NCBI GenBank assembly: GCA_018883715.1
Contig: JAHLFP010000022.1
Coordinates: forward strand, 1 to 47,577
Reading direction: 5' to 3'
From: Candidatus Allofournierella pullistercoris
GTDB lineage: Bacteria > Bacillota > Clostridia > Oscillospirales > Ruminococcaceae
DNA: 47,577 bases
In this document: one piece after another, positions 24,780 through 33,633 of the stretch
Layout: every line of letters begins with the position of its first letter
Numbering within the stretch: position 1 is the stretch's first letter
Notes under the pieces: model-generated
Seen by the model: the letters and a program-made list of their open reading frames with translations, nothing else
The model's database searches: none
Told to the model about the DNA's origin: nothing
Program-made: the position numbers and the translations under genes

Positions 24780-25676
24780 TTACTGTCCGTCCCAATGTTC
24801 AAAAAAGTGTTCCAGAGCCTGCTCCCAGTGGCGCATTCCGTTGCCCACAGTCAAGGCAAGCATGCGATTTTCCAGTGCGCTCCATGCGGGGCGACGGGCG
24901 GCCTCCGGGTGCTTTTGGGCGTATTCTTCACTGGTGCAGGGGGATACGGTGGCATCCACTCCAGCCAGCTCCACAATCCGGGCGGCAAAATCATACCAGG
25001 AGCAGATGCCCTCGCCGGTGCAGTGATAGATGCCGTACTGGTCGCTCACCGCCAGCTGCAACAGGTGGTGTGCCAGGTCCTCCGCATTGGTGGGATTGCC
25101 CAGCTGGTCGCTGACCACCTCCAGCTTGCCAAACTTTTTGGCCGCATTCACGATGGTTTTGACAAAGTTTTTACCCTGATAGCCGTACAGCCAGGCGGTG
25201 CGCACCACAAAGCTGTGGGGGCACTGTTGCATCACATACTGCTCGCCCAGTGCCTTGGTTTTTCCATAGGCACTCACCGGAGCGATGGGCTCGGCTTCGT
25301 CCAAAGGCTGGTTGCCCTCACCGGAAAACACATAGTCGGTGGACACATGAATCATCTTTGCCCCCACCTGATTTGCCCCGAAGGCCAGGTTTGCCGGGCC
25401 AAGCGCATTCACCGCAAAGGCGGCTTCCCGCTGGTTTTCGCATCCGTCCACGTTGGTGAAAGCGGCACAGTTAATCACCACATCCGGGCGATGCTGGTTC
25501 ATGTACTCCAGCACAGCCTTCCGGTCTGTAATGTCCAGCTCAGGGCTGTCCGTTGCCAGAACGGTGGTCTGGTGCAGTTGCACCGGGATTGCACCCAGGG
25601 CACTGCCGCCCTCTGCCAGTTGACGCTGTAACTCACTGCCAAGCTGACCGCTGGCACCTGTAATGAGAAATTTCAT
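24780..25676 (-). CDS. rfbD: dTDP-4-dehydrorhamnose reductase
   Basis: RfbD (RmlD) reduces dTDP-4-keto-rhamnose to dTDP-L-rhamnose with NAD(P)H, the last step of the pathway. The 298 residues start with FLITGASGQLGSELQRQL (Rossmann), then have VINCAAFTNVDGCE, MIHVSTDYVFSGEG and SAYGKTKALGEQ with the catalytic Tyr/Lys. The ATG at 25676 lies 16 bases after rfbA with GGAGAG upstream. Gene order rfbA-rfbD-rfbB without rfbC between is unusual: the 3,5-epimerase step needs a gene elsewhere. Confidence 0.95.
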   Translation of the reverse strand: MKFLITGASGQLGSELQRQLAEGGSALGAIPVQLHQTTVLATDSPELDITDRKAVLEYMNQHRPDVVINCAAFTNVDGCENQREAAFAVNALGPANLAFGANQVGAKMIHVSTDYVFSGEGNQPLDEAEPIAPVSAYGKTKALGEQYVMQQCPHSFVVRTAWLYGYQGKNFVKTIVNAAKKFGKLEVVSDQLGNPTNAEDLAHHLLQLAVSDQYGIYHCTGEGICSWYDFAARIVELAGVDATVSPCTSEEYAQKHPEAARRPAWSALENRMLALTVGNGMRHWEQALEHFFEHWDGQ

Positions 25677-25692
25677 GGTGCTCTCCTTTGGA

Positions 25693-26580
25693 TTAGTATT
25701 TGATTTTTGCATCCGCAACCCGCTTCAGGTGCTCGCCATAGGGGCTTTTGCCGTAGCGATGGGCACTTTCCAGCAGTTGCTCCTTGCTAATCCAGCCGTT
25801 TTTGTAGGCGATTTCCTCCGGTGCGCTGATTTTAATGCCCTGGCGCTTTTCCACCATCCGCACAAAGTCGGCGGCGTCCACAAGGCTGTCCATGGTGCCG
25901 GTATCCAGCCAGGCAAATCCTCTGCCCAGCAGCTGCACATCCAGACGGCCCTCTTCCAGGTACATGGCATTCAGGCTGGTGATTTCCAGCTCGCCACGGG
26001 GGCTGGGTACTACTTTTTTAGCCTGCTGGCTTACCCGGTTGTCATAGAAGTACAGACCGGTGATGGCATAGTTGGACTTGGGGTTCTGGGGTTTTTCCTC
26101 CACGCTGATTACCTTGCCCTGGTCATCGAATTCCACAATGCCAAACCGTTCCGGGTCGTTGACGTAATAGCCAAACACAGTGGAACGGCCCTCTTCCTCG
26201 GCATTCTTCACAGCGGCTTTCAGGATGCGGGAGAAGCCGTTTCCATAGAAGATGTTGTCCCCCAAAATCATGGCACAGCAGTCATCGCCGATGAACTCCT
26301 CACCCAGCAGGAAAGCCTGTGCCAGTCCGTCCGGGCTGGGCTGTACCTTGTAGGACAGGTGGATGCCGTACTGACTGCCGTCCCCCAGCAGGTTTTGGAA
26401 GCGGGGGGTGTCCTCCGGGGTGGAGATAATCAGGATATCCTGAATACCTGCCAGCATCAGGGTGGACAGGGGGTAGTAAATCATGGGTTTGTCGTACACG
26501 GGCAACAGTTGTTTGCTGGTGACCATGGTCAGCGGGTACAGGCGCGTACCTGCACCGCCGGCAAGGATAATGCCTTTCAT
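25693..26580 (-). CDS. rfbA: Glucose-1-phosphate thymidylyltransferase
   Basis: RfbA (RmlA) makes dTDP-glucose from glucose-1-phosphate and dTTP, the first step of dTDP-rhamnose synthesis and usually feedback-inhibited by its end product. The 295 residues carry the nucleotidyltransferase signature [33 protein letters not shown], the metal-binding LGDNIFYG, and [20 protein letters not shown]. The start ATG at 26580 follows AAAGGAG. It is the second gene of the minus-strand operon. Glucose-1-phosphate is also the product of the nearby GH94 enzymes, though a direct link is speculative. Confidence 0.97.
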   Translation of the reverse strand: MKGIILAGGAGTRLYPLTMVTSKQLLPVYDKPMIYYPLSTLMLAGIQDILIISTPEDTPRFQNLLGDGSQYGIHLSYKVQPSPDGLAQAFLLGEEFIGDDCCAMILGDNIFYGNGFSRILKAAVKNAEEEGRSTVFGYYVNDPERFGIVEFDDQGKVISVEEKPQNPKSNYAITGLYFYDNRVSQQAKKVVPSPRGELEITSLNAMYLEEGRLDVQLLGRGFAWLDTGTMDSLVDAADFVRMVEKRQGIKISAPEEIAYKNGWISKEQLLESAHRYGKSPYGEHLKRVADAKIKY

Positions 26581-26670
26581 TTTATAACGCTCCTTTTTGG
26601 CCAGACGGCCACTTAATTTGTGTGTAGCTTAACACAAAGCGGAGCTACGCCGCTATATACAAAATAAGGT

Positions 26671-27441
26671 TCAACAGCCCAGTTTCCAGCCCCACTTGTT
26701 GAAATAGCGTACCATGCTTTTGAGCTGCTGTAAAAAGGGTTTGAGACTGCGGCTGGGCGCACGGTGCCAGGCATGGTAGGCGGTGAACTGAGGCAGATAG
26801 TACACCTGTCCGGCTTGCAGTGCCTTCTGGGTAATATCTGCGTCCTCCACATACATAAAATAGCCCTCGTCAAACCCGCCGATTTCTCGGTAGGTTTCGG
26901 TGCGAATACAAAAAAATGACCCGGTGCAAAACTGGATGGGTGTGGGTTTTGTCAAATCTTCATCCAACATGGCGTACCGTCGCCCAAATGCTTCCAGTCC
27001 CGGAATCCCCTGACGAGCGGCAAGCCCCAGAATATTGGGCCGCCGTTTGGGGAGAATCTGCTCCCGTCCATCCGGGAACAGCAGGCGGGGGGTGGCCATT
27101 ACCACCTCCGGATGCTCGTCCATCCAGCGGCAGATATCCACCAGCACGTTGCTGTCCACAAGAATATCCGGGTTAAGCACAAAGTGATACTCACTATCCA
27201 GCTTGGGAAGAACCTGGTTGTGACCGCTTCCAAACCCCAGATTTTGGGGAAGCTGAATCACCTCTACCCCGGGGGCAAAGGAATGTGCCGCCAGGGTCTT
27301 TCCGGTTCCGTCCGGGCTTGCGTTGTCCACCAGATACACCTGCAACTGCCAATCTCTGGTATGGCTTTGCAGCGATTCCACCGCCGCAATCACCTCATCT
27401 GCTCCATTATAGCTGACAATACAGGCGCTGATTTTTCTCAT
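26671..27441 (-). CDS. Family 2 glycosyltransferase, probable rhamnosyltransferase
   Basis: The 256-residue protein is a GT-A glycosyltransferase: ACIVSYNGADEVIAAVESL at the N-terminus, VYLVDNASPDGT, LGFGSGHNQV, the NPDI acid/metal motif, and YVEDADITQKALQAG with the catalytic-region Glu-Asp. No membrane segment is evident. The ATG at 27441 follows AAGGAAGG and is about 30 bases after a strong promoter; the frame is open much further upstream, but that would pass through the promoter. It heads the operon with rfbA, rfbD and rfbB, so transfer of rhamnose to a cell-wall polysaccharide is the likely role. Confidence 0.88.
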   Translation of the reverse strand: MRKISACIVSYNGADEVIAAVESLQSHTRDWQLQVYLVDNASPDGTGKTLAAHSFAPGVEVIQLPQNLGFGSGHNQVLPKLDSEYHFVLNPDILVDSNVLVDICRWMDEHPEVVMATPRLLFPDGREQILPKRRPNILGLAARQGIPGLEAFGRRYAMLDEDLTKPTPIQFCTGSFFCIRTETYREIGGFDEGYFMYVEDADITQKALQAGQVYYLPQFTAYHAWHRAPSRSLKPFLQQLKSMVRYFNKWGWKLGC

Positions 27442-27477
27442 ACAAGCCCTTCCTTCCAAATGCAGATAATCTGTTTT

Positions 27478-27506
27478 ATTATAGCATTTTTGGCGGTTTG
27501 TCGCAA
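27478..27506 (-). promoter_or_regulatory. Promoter of the glycosyltransferase-rfb operon
   Basis: On the minus strand TTGCGA (27506-27501) and a perfect TATAAT (27483-27478) are separated by 17 bases. The start codon is about 37 bases downstream of the -10. Confidence 0.75.
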
Positions 27507-27583
27507 CCTTTCCCCCGCTTGGTTGTTTTTGCCAGTTTGGCCTGTTCCCCACCGCTGGGCTGAAATTTTCACCAGCCATGCTC

Positions 27584-27613
27584 CACCCTGATTGCGTCTT
27601 TGCAATCAGGGTG
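27584..27613. other. Perfect 12-bp inverted repeat without T run
   Basis: CACCCTGATTGC (27584-27595) pairs perfectly with GCAATCAGGGTG (27602-27613) around six bases. There is no T run on either side. It lies about 80 bases upstream of the glycosyltransferase -35, and could be an operator or a barrier hairpin. Confidence 0.6.
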
Positions 27614-27742
27614 TACTCCTGCGCGGCTGACCGGCCGACAATTTGCTCAGACACCCACAAAATGCTACTTTTGGACAAACATACACGTTGGGATTCACCC
27701 ACTGGGGTTTCCCCCAATCGGATGCACCCAGAACTTTATTTT

Positions 27743-27783
27743 AAAAAAATACAGCACAGCGGCTGTTCCACTGTGCTGTATTA
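27743..27783 (-). terminator. Terminator of pnp
   Basis: A perfect 12-bp stem pairs 27748-27759 (AATACAGCACAG) with 27771-27782 (CTGTGCTGTATT). On the minus strand it ends in a T run (27747-27743). It lies about 80 bases after pnp. Confidence 0.85.
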
Positions 27784-27861
27784 AATATTTTTATTGTTTC
27801 CGGGATGGAATATCCTGCCAGTCATCTGAATGGCAAAACATTAGGATTCCCCGGTTTTGGA

Positions 27862-30000
27862 TTAACCCTGTGCCTTTTTGGCTTCCAGAGCGGCAAGTGC
27901 GTCCTTGCGGCTCAGGTTGATGCGGCCCTGCTGGTCAATTTCGGTCACCATGACAATCAGCTCATCGCCCACAGCCACAATGTCCTCCACACGCTCTACA
28001 CGCTTGGAATCCAGCTTGGAGATATGCACCAGACCTTCCTTACCCGGTGCAATTTCCACAAATGCACCAAAGTTCATCAGGCGGGTTACACGGCCCTTGT
28101 AGATGGCGCCCACTTCCGGGTCTTCCACGATGGTCTTGATGGTGTGCACTGCACGGTTTGCATCGTCGATGTCGATGGCGGAAACAAACACACGTCCGTC
28201 CTCTTCCACGTCAATCTTACAGTTGCAGTTTGCGCAGATTTCCTGAATTACCTTGCCGCCCTTGCCGATGACGTCCTTAATCTTATCCACGGGGATAACC
28301 AGGCTCAGCATCTTGGGTGCGTACTTGCTCAGCTGGGCACGAGGCTCGCTGATTACAGGCAGCATGATTTCATCCAGGATGAACAGACGAGCCTTGCGGC
28401 ACTTCTCGAAGGCTTCCTCGATGATATCGTAGGTCAGGCCGTCCACCTTGATGTCCATCTGGATGGCGGTGATACCCTTATGCGTACCGCCCACCTTGAA
28501 GTCCATATCGCCGTGGAAGTCTTCCACACCCTGAATGTCCAGCATGGTCATCCAGCGGTCGCCCTCGGTGATAAGACCGCAGGAGATACCTGCCACGGGG
28601 GCAGTGATGGGAACACCAGCGTCCATCAAAGCCAGGGTAGAACCACAGATGGATGCCTGGCTGGTGGAACCGTTGGAGGAGAGAACCTCACTTACCAGAC
28701 GAATGGTGTAGGGGAAGTCCTCCATAGTGGGCAGAACCGGCACCAGAGCACGCTCCGCCAGAGCACCGTGACCAATCTCACGACGTCCGGGGCTACGGGC
28801 AGGGCGGGCCTCACCCACCGAGTAGGCGGGGAAGTTATAGTGATGCAGGTAACGCTTGAACTGCTCGGTGCTCAAGTCGTCCATCAGCTGGTTGTCCTTG
28901 GTGGAGCCCAGGGTTGCCACGGTCAGCACCTGAGTCTGTCCACGGGTGAACATACCACTGCCATGGGTACGGGGCAGCAGGCCAACTTCCGCAGCCAGAG
29001 GACGAATCTCGTTGATGCCACGGCCGTCCACACGCTTGCCCTCATCCAGCAGCCAGCGACGTACCACATACTTCTGCATCTTGTACATCAGCTCTTCCAC
29101 CACTGCAGCGCCGAACTCCTCGCCATACTTGGCTTCCAGCTGTTCCCGAATGGGCAGCAGGCGCTCGTCCCGAACATTCTTGTCATCGGTGTCCATAGCG
29201 GCCTTGAACTGGTCCAGCATCTCGGCCTTTACCTGCTCCAGCAAATCCTTGTGCTGATCCATATCCTGGAACTCCTTCTTGGGCTTGCCAATCTGGTCCA
29301 CAATGCTCTGGATAAAGGCGATGATGCCGCGAATCTCGGTGTGTGCCTGCTTGATGGCATTCAGCATGGTCTGCTCGTCCACCTCGTTTGCGCCAGCCTC
29401 AATCATAACGATTTTTTCCTGGGTGGCGGCAACGGTCAGTTGCAGGTCGCTCTTTTCACGCTGTTCCAGAGTGGGGTTTACCACCAGCTGGCCGTCCACC
29501 ATGCCCATGAACACGCCACCGATGGGGCCTGCCCAGGGAATGTCGGAAATAGACAGGGCGATGGAAGTACCAATCATGCCGGTGATTTCAGGACTGCAAT
29601 CCTGATCCACGCTCATAACGGTCATGGTAACGCACACGTCGTTGCGCATATTCTTGGGGAACAAAGGACGGATGGGGCGGTCCACCACACGGCTGGTGAG
29701 AACGGCTTTCTCACCGGGGCGGCCTTCACGGCGCATAAAGCTGCCGGGGACGCGGCCCACTGCGTACAGCTTCTCCTCAAAATCCACGCTCAAGGGGAAG
29801 AAGTCGATGCCGTCCCGGGGCTTCTCGCTCATGGTTACGTTGCACAGCACCACAGTTTCACCGTAACGCACCAGGCAGCTGCCGTTGGACAAACCGCACA
29901 TTTTGCCGGTTTCCACCACCAAGGGGCGGCCTGCCAGCTGAGTTTCAAAGGTTTTGTACTGGGGGAAAGTTTCGTGTTTGGATGCAAATTCCAGAGCCAT
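27862..30000 (-). CDS. pnp: Polyribonucleotide nucleotidyltransferase (PNPase)
   Basis: PNPase degrades RNA 3' to 5' with phosphate and can add tails; it is part of the RNA degradosome. The 712 residues show the family order: first RNase PH-like domain (GRPLVVETGKM, FMRREGRPGEKAVLTSR), an all-helical linker, the second and catalytic RNase PH domain with GMFTRGQTQVL and GVEDFHGDMDFKVGGT (the two metal-binding Asp), then a KH domain with IGKGGKVIQEI and an S1 domain (GAIYKGRVTRLMNFGAFVEI). I chose the ATG at 30000, preceded by GGAGG. It lies downstream of rpsO, the classical order. The leader of about 300 bases contains long-range complementarity that may be regulatory. Confidence 0.97.
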   Translation of the reverse strand: MALEFASKHETFPQYKTFETQLAGRPLVVETGKMCGLSNGSCLVRYGETVVLCNVTMSEKPRDGIDFFPLSVDFEEKLYAVGRVPGSFMRREGRPGEKAVLTSRVVDRPIRPLFPKNMRNDVCVTMTVMSVDQDCSPEITGMIGTSIALSISDIPWAGPIGGVFMGMVDGQLVVNPTLEQREKSDLQLTVAATQEKIVMIEAGANEVDEQTMLNAIKQAHTEIRGIIAFIQSIVDQIGKPKKEFQDMDQHKDLLEQVKAEMLDQFKAAMDTDDKNVRDERLLPIREQLEAKYGEEFGAAVVEELMYKMQKYVVRRWLLDEGKRVDGRGINEIRPLAAEVGLLPRTHGSGMFTRGQTQVLTVATLGSTKDNQLMDDLSTEQFKRYLHHYNFPAYSVGEARPARSPGRREIGHGALAERALVPVLPTMEDFPYTIRLVSEVLSSNGSTSQASICGSTLALMDAGVPITAPVAGISCGLITEGDRWMTMLDIQGVEDFHGDMDFKVGGTHKGITAIQMDIKVDGLTYDIIEEAFEKCRKARLFILDEIMLPVISEPRAQLSKYAPKMLSLVIPVDKIKDVIGKGGKVIQEICANCNCKIDVEEDGRVFVSAIDIDDANRAVHTIKTIVEDPEVGAIYKGRVTRLMNFGAFVEIAPGKEGLVHISKLDSKRVERVEDIVAVGDELIVMVTEIDQQGRINLSRKDALAALEAKKAQG

Positions 30001-30305
30001 AGGATACCTCCACTGAAATAAATGATAGGCCGGGCGGTTTCCCCTGTTGCACTGCGGTTTTAGCAATAAATCCAGTCTCCCACTGCACCAAAAGCCTTGC
30101 GGTCAAGGCTTGGTGGCGCAGGTTGCATTCTTCAAACATGCCTTGTAAGGAGATTCCCATCTGGTTGCAACCGCCAAACCCGTTCACAGACAGATTCGGC
30201 GCTTGTCCAGCAGGGCATCATTTCCAAAGGGGTGAGAAACCAGATTTACCGCTAAAAACACGCAAAGCAGCAAAAAGAGAGCTTCGCTTCGGCAGAAAAT
30301 ACAGG
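30001..30305 (-). other. Long structured leader upstream of pnp
   Basis: No gene is supported between rpsO and pnp. Two pairings are clear: GGTTGCA/TGCAACC (30121-30127 with 30166-30172), and an eight-base AAGCCTTG stem (30092-30099 with 30104-30111) extended by ACC/GGT. PNPase controls its own mRNA through its leader in E. coli. Whether that applies here is unknown. I see no strong promoter in the interval. Confidence 0.35.
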
Positions 30306-30339
30306 CAAAGGCAGGCGGTACAACTACCACCTGCCTTTG
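30306..30339 (-). terminator. Hairpin after rpsO
   Basis: A 14-bp stem with one wobble pairs 30306-30319 with 30326-30339. On the minus strand the tail (CCTGTATTTTC) is only partly T-rich, so termination may be incomplete and allow read-through to pnp. Confidence 0.6.
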
Positions 30340-30347
30340 AGGGTTGA

Positions 30348-30611
30348 TTACTTACGCAGACCCAGCTTTGCGATCAGAGCACGGTAGCGCTCGATGTCGG
30401 TCTTCTGCAGGTAAGCCAGCAGATTGCGGCGGCGGCCAACCATTTTCAGCAGACCACGACGGCTGTGATGGTCATGAGTGTTCTTTTTCAGGTGCTCGGT
30501 CAGGTGGTTGATGCGAGCAGTCAGCAGAGCAACCTGAACTTCGGGAGAACCAGTGTCGGTCTCGTGTACACGAGCGGACTCGATGATAGTCTTCTTAGCT
30601 TCCATAGCCAT
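30348..30611 (-). CDS. rpsO: 30S ribosomal protein S15
   Basis: S15 binds 16S rRNA at a three-way junction and organises the central domain of the small subunit. The 87 residues match the family: [39 protein letters not shown], and [15 protein letters not shown] with the final [11 protein letters not shown] chose the ATG at 30611 (MAMEAKK), since GAGG lies nine bases upstream; the second ATG two codons on is the alternative. It has its own promoter and a leader of about 100 bases. S15 usually represses its own translation by binding its leader. Confidence 0.97.
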   Translation of the reverse strand: MAMEAKKTIIESARVHETDTGSPEVQVALLTARINHLTEHLKKNTHDHHSRRGLLKMVGRRRNLLAYLQKTDIERYRALIAKLGLRK

Positions 30612-30715
30612 GAGATAATACCTCGTTTTCTTAAAATTTGCCAGTGACCGAGCCAAGGGCAGTGTCGAGGCACTCGCTGTGCGAGTATACACCCTTTGCT
30701 AAGCCACGGTAACCT
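30612..30715 (-). promoter_or_regulatory. rpsO leader with possible S15-binding structure
   Basis: The leader between promoter and rpsO carries a perfect stem ACTCGC/GCGAGT (30672-30677 with 30681-30686) and further G/C-rich complementary pieces down to the ribosome site. S15 autoregulation through diverse leader RNAs is known in several phyla. That this leader is one of them is inference. Confidence 0.4.
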
Positions 30716-30720
30716 TGCTT

Positions 30721-30749
30721 AGTATAGCATACAAAAACCTTGATTGCAA
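30721..30749 (-). promoter_or_regulatory. Promoter of rpsO
   Basis: On the minus strand TTGCAA (30749-30744) and TATACT (30726-30721) are separated by 17 bases. It lies directly after ribF. Confidence 0.7.
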
Positions 30750-30761
30750 GCCATTTCCCGG

Positions 30762-31691
30762 TTATTTGGGCTGAAAATAAGCCACCGCCTGCTCTGCCGC
30801 ATTTTGGATGCAGGCACGCAGTTCTTCCAGGGAATCAAACTTGCGGCTGGGGGACAGATACTGGTAAAAAGCAAGCTCCAGCTCATCCCCGTACAGCGAA
30901 CCCTGAAACCCGGGAATAAAGGTCTCACAGGTGGGGTTCTGCCCATCCGGGTTGACGGTGGGCCTTGTGCCAAATCCGGTGGCACCGGGATACCACACCC
31001 CGTCAATCTGCACCTTTGTGACATAGATGCCGTAAAGGGGCTGGGCAAAACCGGCGGGATAAATCTGGTTTGTGGTGGGAAAGCCCAGGGTATGCCCCAG
31101 TCCCTGCCCATGCAGTACCGGAAACCGGATGGAATAGGGCCGTCCCAGCATGGCGTTCACCAAAGGAATATCCCCCTTGGCCAGGGCGGTGCGGATGCGG
31201 GTGGAGCTTACCACCTGCCCCTCATACAGGGTATCCGGCACAATCACAACCTGAATGCCCAAGGGCTGGCAAAGCTGTTTCAGCAGGGTAATATCCCCCG
31301 CCGCTTTGCTTCCAAAGGTGTAACTTTCGCCGCAGAATACCGCCTTTGCGCCGCAATCCCCCGCAAGGATTTTCTGGACAAATTCCTCTGGGCTTACATC
31401 CCGCATGGACTGAAAATCCGGCTCGATGTAGTGTTCCACACCCAGCTGCCGGATATACTCATATTTGCTGGTTTCATCCAGCAGCCGTCCGCCCTTCATG
31501 GTGTGTCCCAAAGGCAGACGGAAGCTGAATACCGCCGGGGTAAGGCCATGTTTTCTTGCATAGTCCACCGCCCCGCCAATCACCGCCTGGTGTCCAATGT
31601 GTACCCCGTCAAAAAAGCCAAGGGCCACACTGCTGCCCTGTTGCAGATGGGCATTCTGGGCGGCTTGCTCCAAGGTATTGTGTTGTTCCAA
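30762..31691 (-). CDS. ribF: Bifunctional riboflavin kinase/FAD synthetase
   Basis: RibF phosphorylates riboflavin to FMN and adenylates it to FAD. The N-terminal nucleotidyltransferase domain shows VALGFFDGVHIGHQAVI, FSFRLPLGHTMKG and VSSTRIRTALAKGDI. The C-terminal kinase domain shows GHTLGFPTTNQIYP (with the PTxN motif) and ELELAFYQYLSPSRKFDS. No ATG is available: I chose the TTG at 31691, about ten bases after AAAGGGCG. A TTG at 31715, which overlaps truB by 17 bases, is the alternative and gives 317 residues. It ends the long rimP-nusA-infB operon. Confidence 0.93.
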   Translation of the reverse strand: MEQHNTLEQAAQNAHLQQGSSVALGFFDGVHIGHQAVIGGAVDYARKHGLTPAVFSFRLPLGHTMKGGRLLDETSKYEYIRQLGVEHYIEPDFQSMRDVSPEEFVQKILAGDCGAKAVFCGESYTFGSKAAGDITLLKQLCQPLGIQVVIVPDTLYEGQVVSSTRIRTALAKGDIPLVNAMLGRPYSIRFPVLHGQGLGHTLGFPTTNQIYPAGFAQPLYGIYVTKVQIDGVWYPGATGFGTRPTVNPDGQNPTCETFIPGFQGSLYGDELELAFYQYLSPSRKFDSLEELRACIQNAAEQAVAYFQPK

Positions 31692-31698
31692 GAAGCAT

Positions 31699-32577
31699 TC
31701 ACGCCCTTTCCACAAATAATTTCTCTGCTTTTAAGGTTGCGTCACTGCGCACCTGACCCAGCCCCAAAAAGCCTTGAGGGCCATACAGCCGATACCGGCC
31801 TTCCGGCTGGCTCATGCGGCTGCACACCGCCCCATGGTATAGACGCTGGGCGGCTTTTTCGCTCAGCTGGATGGAGGGAAGCTGGTGGAACACCCGGTCA
31901 ACGGGCACCATCAGTTCTTCCAGTCGTCCCTCGTCCTTGGCGGCCTGAATCTGCTCCAGGGTATAGCAGCAGTCCAGGTCAAAGACTCCTGCACGGGTGC
32001 GGCGCAGCCCTGCCAAGGTGGCGGGAACGCCCAGTGCCTTGCCCAAATCTTCCATTAGGGTTCGCACATATGTACCCTTACTGCAATCCACATCCAGCAC
32101 AAAATCCTGCACGTCCGGCTGCTCCACCAGCTCCAGCTGATGGATTTCCACCTGCCGGGCCTTGCGCTCCACCGTTACACCCTGCCGGGCCAACTTGTAA
32201 AGGGGGGTGCCGTTGATTTTCACCGCACTGTACATGGGCGGAGTCTGCATCTGTACCCCCAGAAACTGGGGCAAAACTTCCTTAATCTGCTGGGCAGTCA
32301 CCTGTTTGTCACTGCGCTCCAGCACGGTTCCGGTGATGTCCCCGGTGTCGGTGCAAAGGCCAAAACGAACCAATGCCCGGTATGCCTTGGTGTGGTCGGT
32401 TTGCAAATCCACCGCCTTGGAGGCAGGGCCTGCAAACACTGGAAGCACCCCCGTTGCCATTGGGTCCAGCGTGCCGGAATGTCCCAGTTTACGAGTACCT
32501 AAAATGCCCCGCAACTTTGCCACCACATCAAAACTGGTCCAATCGGTGGGTTTATCCACAATCAAAATGCCGTTCAT
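31699..32577 (-). CDS. truB: tRNA pseudouridine(55) synthase
   Basis: TruB makes pseudouridine 55 in the T loop of tRNAs. The 292 residues open with GILIVDKPTDWTSFDVV and carry the catalytic Asp in KLGHSGTLDPMATGVLP, followed by KAYRALVRFGLCTDTGD, PPMYSAVKINGTPLYKLAR and CSKGTYVRTL. The C-terminal PUA-like tail is short. The ATG at 32577 follows AGGAAAGG. It sits between nrnA and ribF in the conserved order. Confidence 0.96.
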   Translation of the reverse strand: MNGILIVDKPTDWTSFDVVAKLRGILGTRKLGHSGTLDPMATGVLPVFAGPASKAVDLQTDHTKAYRALVRFGLCTDTGDITGTVLERSDKQVTAQQIKEVLPQFLGVQMQTPPMYSAVKINGTPLYKLARQGVTVERKARQVEIHQLELVEQPDVQDFVLDVDCSKGTYVRTLMEDLGKALGVPATLAGLRRTRAGVFDLDCCYTLEQIQAAKDEGRLEELMVPVDRVFHQLPSIQLSEKAAQRLYHGAVCSRMSQPEGRYRLYGPQGFLGLGQVRSDATLKAEKLFVERA

Positions 32578-32600
32578 CTTGTTCCTTTCCTGCCCTTTGC

Positions 32601-33578
32601 TTAGGATTCCTGCGCCCCGTGGATGCGTGTTAATGCCTTTTCCACCTCTGCCAGAATGGCCGCTTTTGCATTTTCCAGGTTGCCTTCCAGCTCGCACCCT
32701 GCGGCACGGCCGTGACCACCGCCGCCAAAACGGCGGGCAATGGCGCAAGCGTCCACGCCCTCGGTGGTGCGGATGCTGATTTTATAGCTGGCACCCGGCA
32801 ACTGGCGCAGGGTAATGCCAACCTCCACACCCTCAATTTTGCGGGGCAGGCTGGTGATGTCCTCCAGCTCATTGGCGGCAACCCCACTGGCGGCAATCTG
32901 CTGACGGGTGAGGTAAATCAGGGCACACCGCCCATCAAAATGATATTCCAGATTTTGAAGTGCCACCAGTTCAATGGCCATCCGTGCACGGGATTTGTTT
33001 TCAAACAAAATGGTGTTCAAATCCTGCACCCGTGCCCCGGCTTCCATCAAATCCGCCGCAACCCGGTGGGCGCTGGCGGTGGTGTTGGAGAACAAAAAGC
33101 ACCCGGTGTCGGTGGACAGTCCGGTGTAGATGCACTCTGCAATCTGGGCAGTGATTTCCACATTCATGGCGGTGAGCAGTTCATACATAATCTCACAGGT
33201 GGCACTGGCCTCCGGCTTGAGATACAGCTCATCCGCATAGCCGGTGTTGGAACCATGGTGGTCAATGCACAAATCCACCCGATGGGTATAGGCCGAGATA
33301 GCATCGCCAAACAGTTGCTGGCTTGCCACATCCACCGCCACCACAAAACCGGGATGGAACTGCCCCTCAAAAAGCTCCAGATTCATGTAATCATACCGGG
33401 CAGGGATGGGGTCAGCGCACAGCACCGCCGCCTGTTTTCCAAGCCCTTTCAGTGCATGCAACAATGCACCTGCACTGCCAAGGGTATCCCCGTCCGGGTT
33501 TTTGTGACTTACAATCAGAACATTTTCCGCCCGCAAAAGCCGGCCAATGACAGCCAGCTGGTCAATTACTTCGGTCAT
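32601..33578 (-). CDS. nrnA: DHH-family oligoribonuclease NrnA (nanoRNase / pAp phosphatase)
   Basis: NrnA removes residues from very short RNAs and dephosphorylates 3'-phosphoadenosine 5'-phosphate. The 325 residues contain the DHH phosphoesterase motifs VSHKNPDGDTLGSAGAL, VVAVDVASQQLFGD and LCIDHHGSNTGYADE, with GLSTDTGCFLFSNT, and the DHHA1 substrate domain with RRFGGGGHGRAAGCEL. It follows rbfA in the operon after an intercistronic hairpin. The ATG at 33578 is the first in frame and fits the family N-terminus. Confidence 0.93.
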   Translation of the reverse strand: MTEVIDQLAVIGRLLRAENVLIVSHKNPDGDTLGSAGALLHALKGLGKQAAVLCADPIPARYDYMNLELFEGQFHPGFVVAVDVASQQLFGDAISAYTHRVDLCIDHHGSNTGYADELYLKPEASATCEIMYELLTAMNVEITAQIAECIYTGLSTDTGCFLFSNTTASAHRVAADLMEAGARVQDLNTILFENKSRARMAIELVALQNLEYHFDGRCALIYLTRQQIAASGVAANELEDITSLPRKIEGVEVGITLRQLPGASYKISIRTTEGVDACAIARRFGGGGHGRAAGCELEGNLENAKAAILAEVEKALTRIHGAQES

Positions 33579-33597
33579 AGCTTCTCCTCACTGCATC

Positions 33598-33620
33598 GCC
33601 GGGGCAAAGATGGCCCCGGC
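33598..33620 (-). other. Perfect hairpin between rbfA and nrnA
   Basis: An 8-bp all G/C stem GCCGGGGC/GCCCCGGC with a 7-base loop lies in the spacer. No T run follows. It probably protects or processes the polycistronic mRNA. Confidence 0.55.
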
Positions 33621-33633
33621 CGGCTCACAGCTT

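Noticed and set aside
27805..30021. A very long open frame (over 700 codons) antisense to pnp, with similar long antisense frames opposite infB, xdh large subunit, metG and glyS
   Set aside because: They mirror well-identified genes, their composition is that of reversed codons with no motifs, and none has a ribosome site. G+C-rich codon use leaves the antisense frame free of stops.
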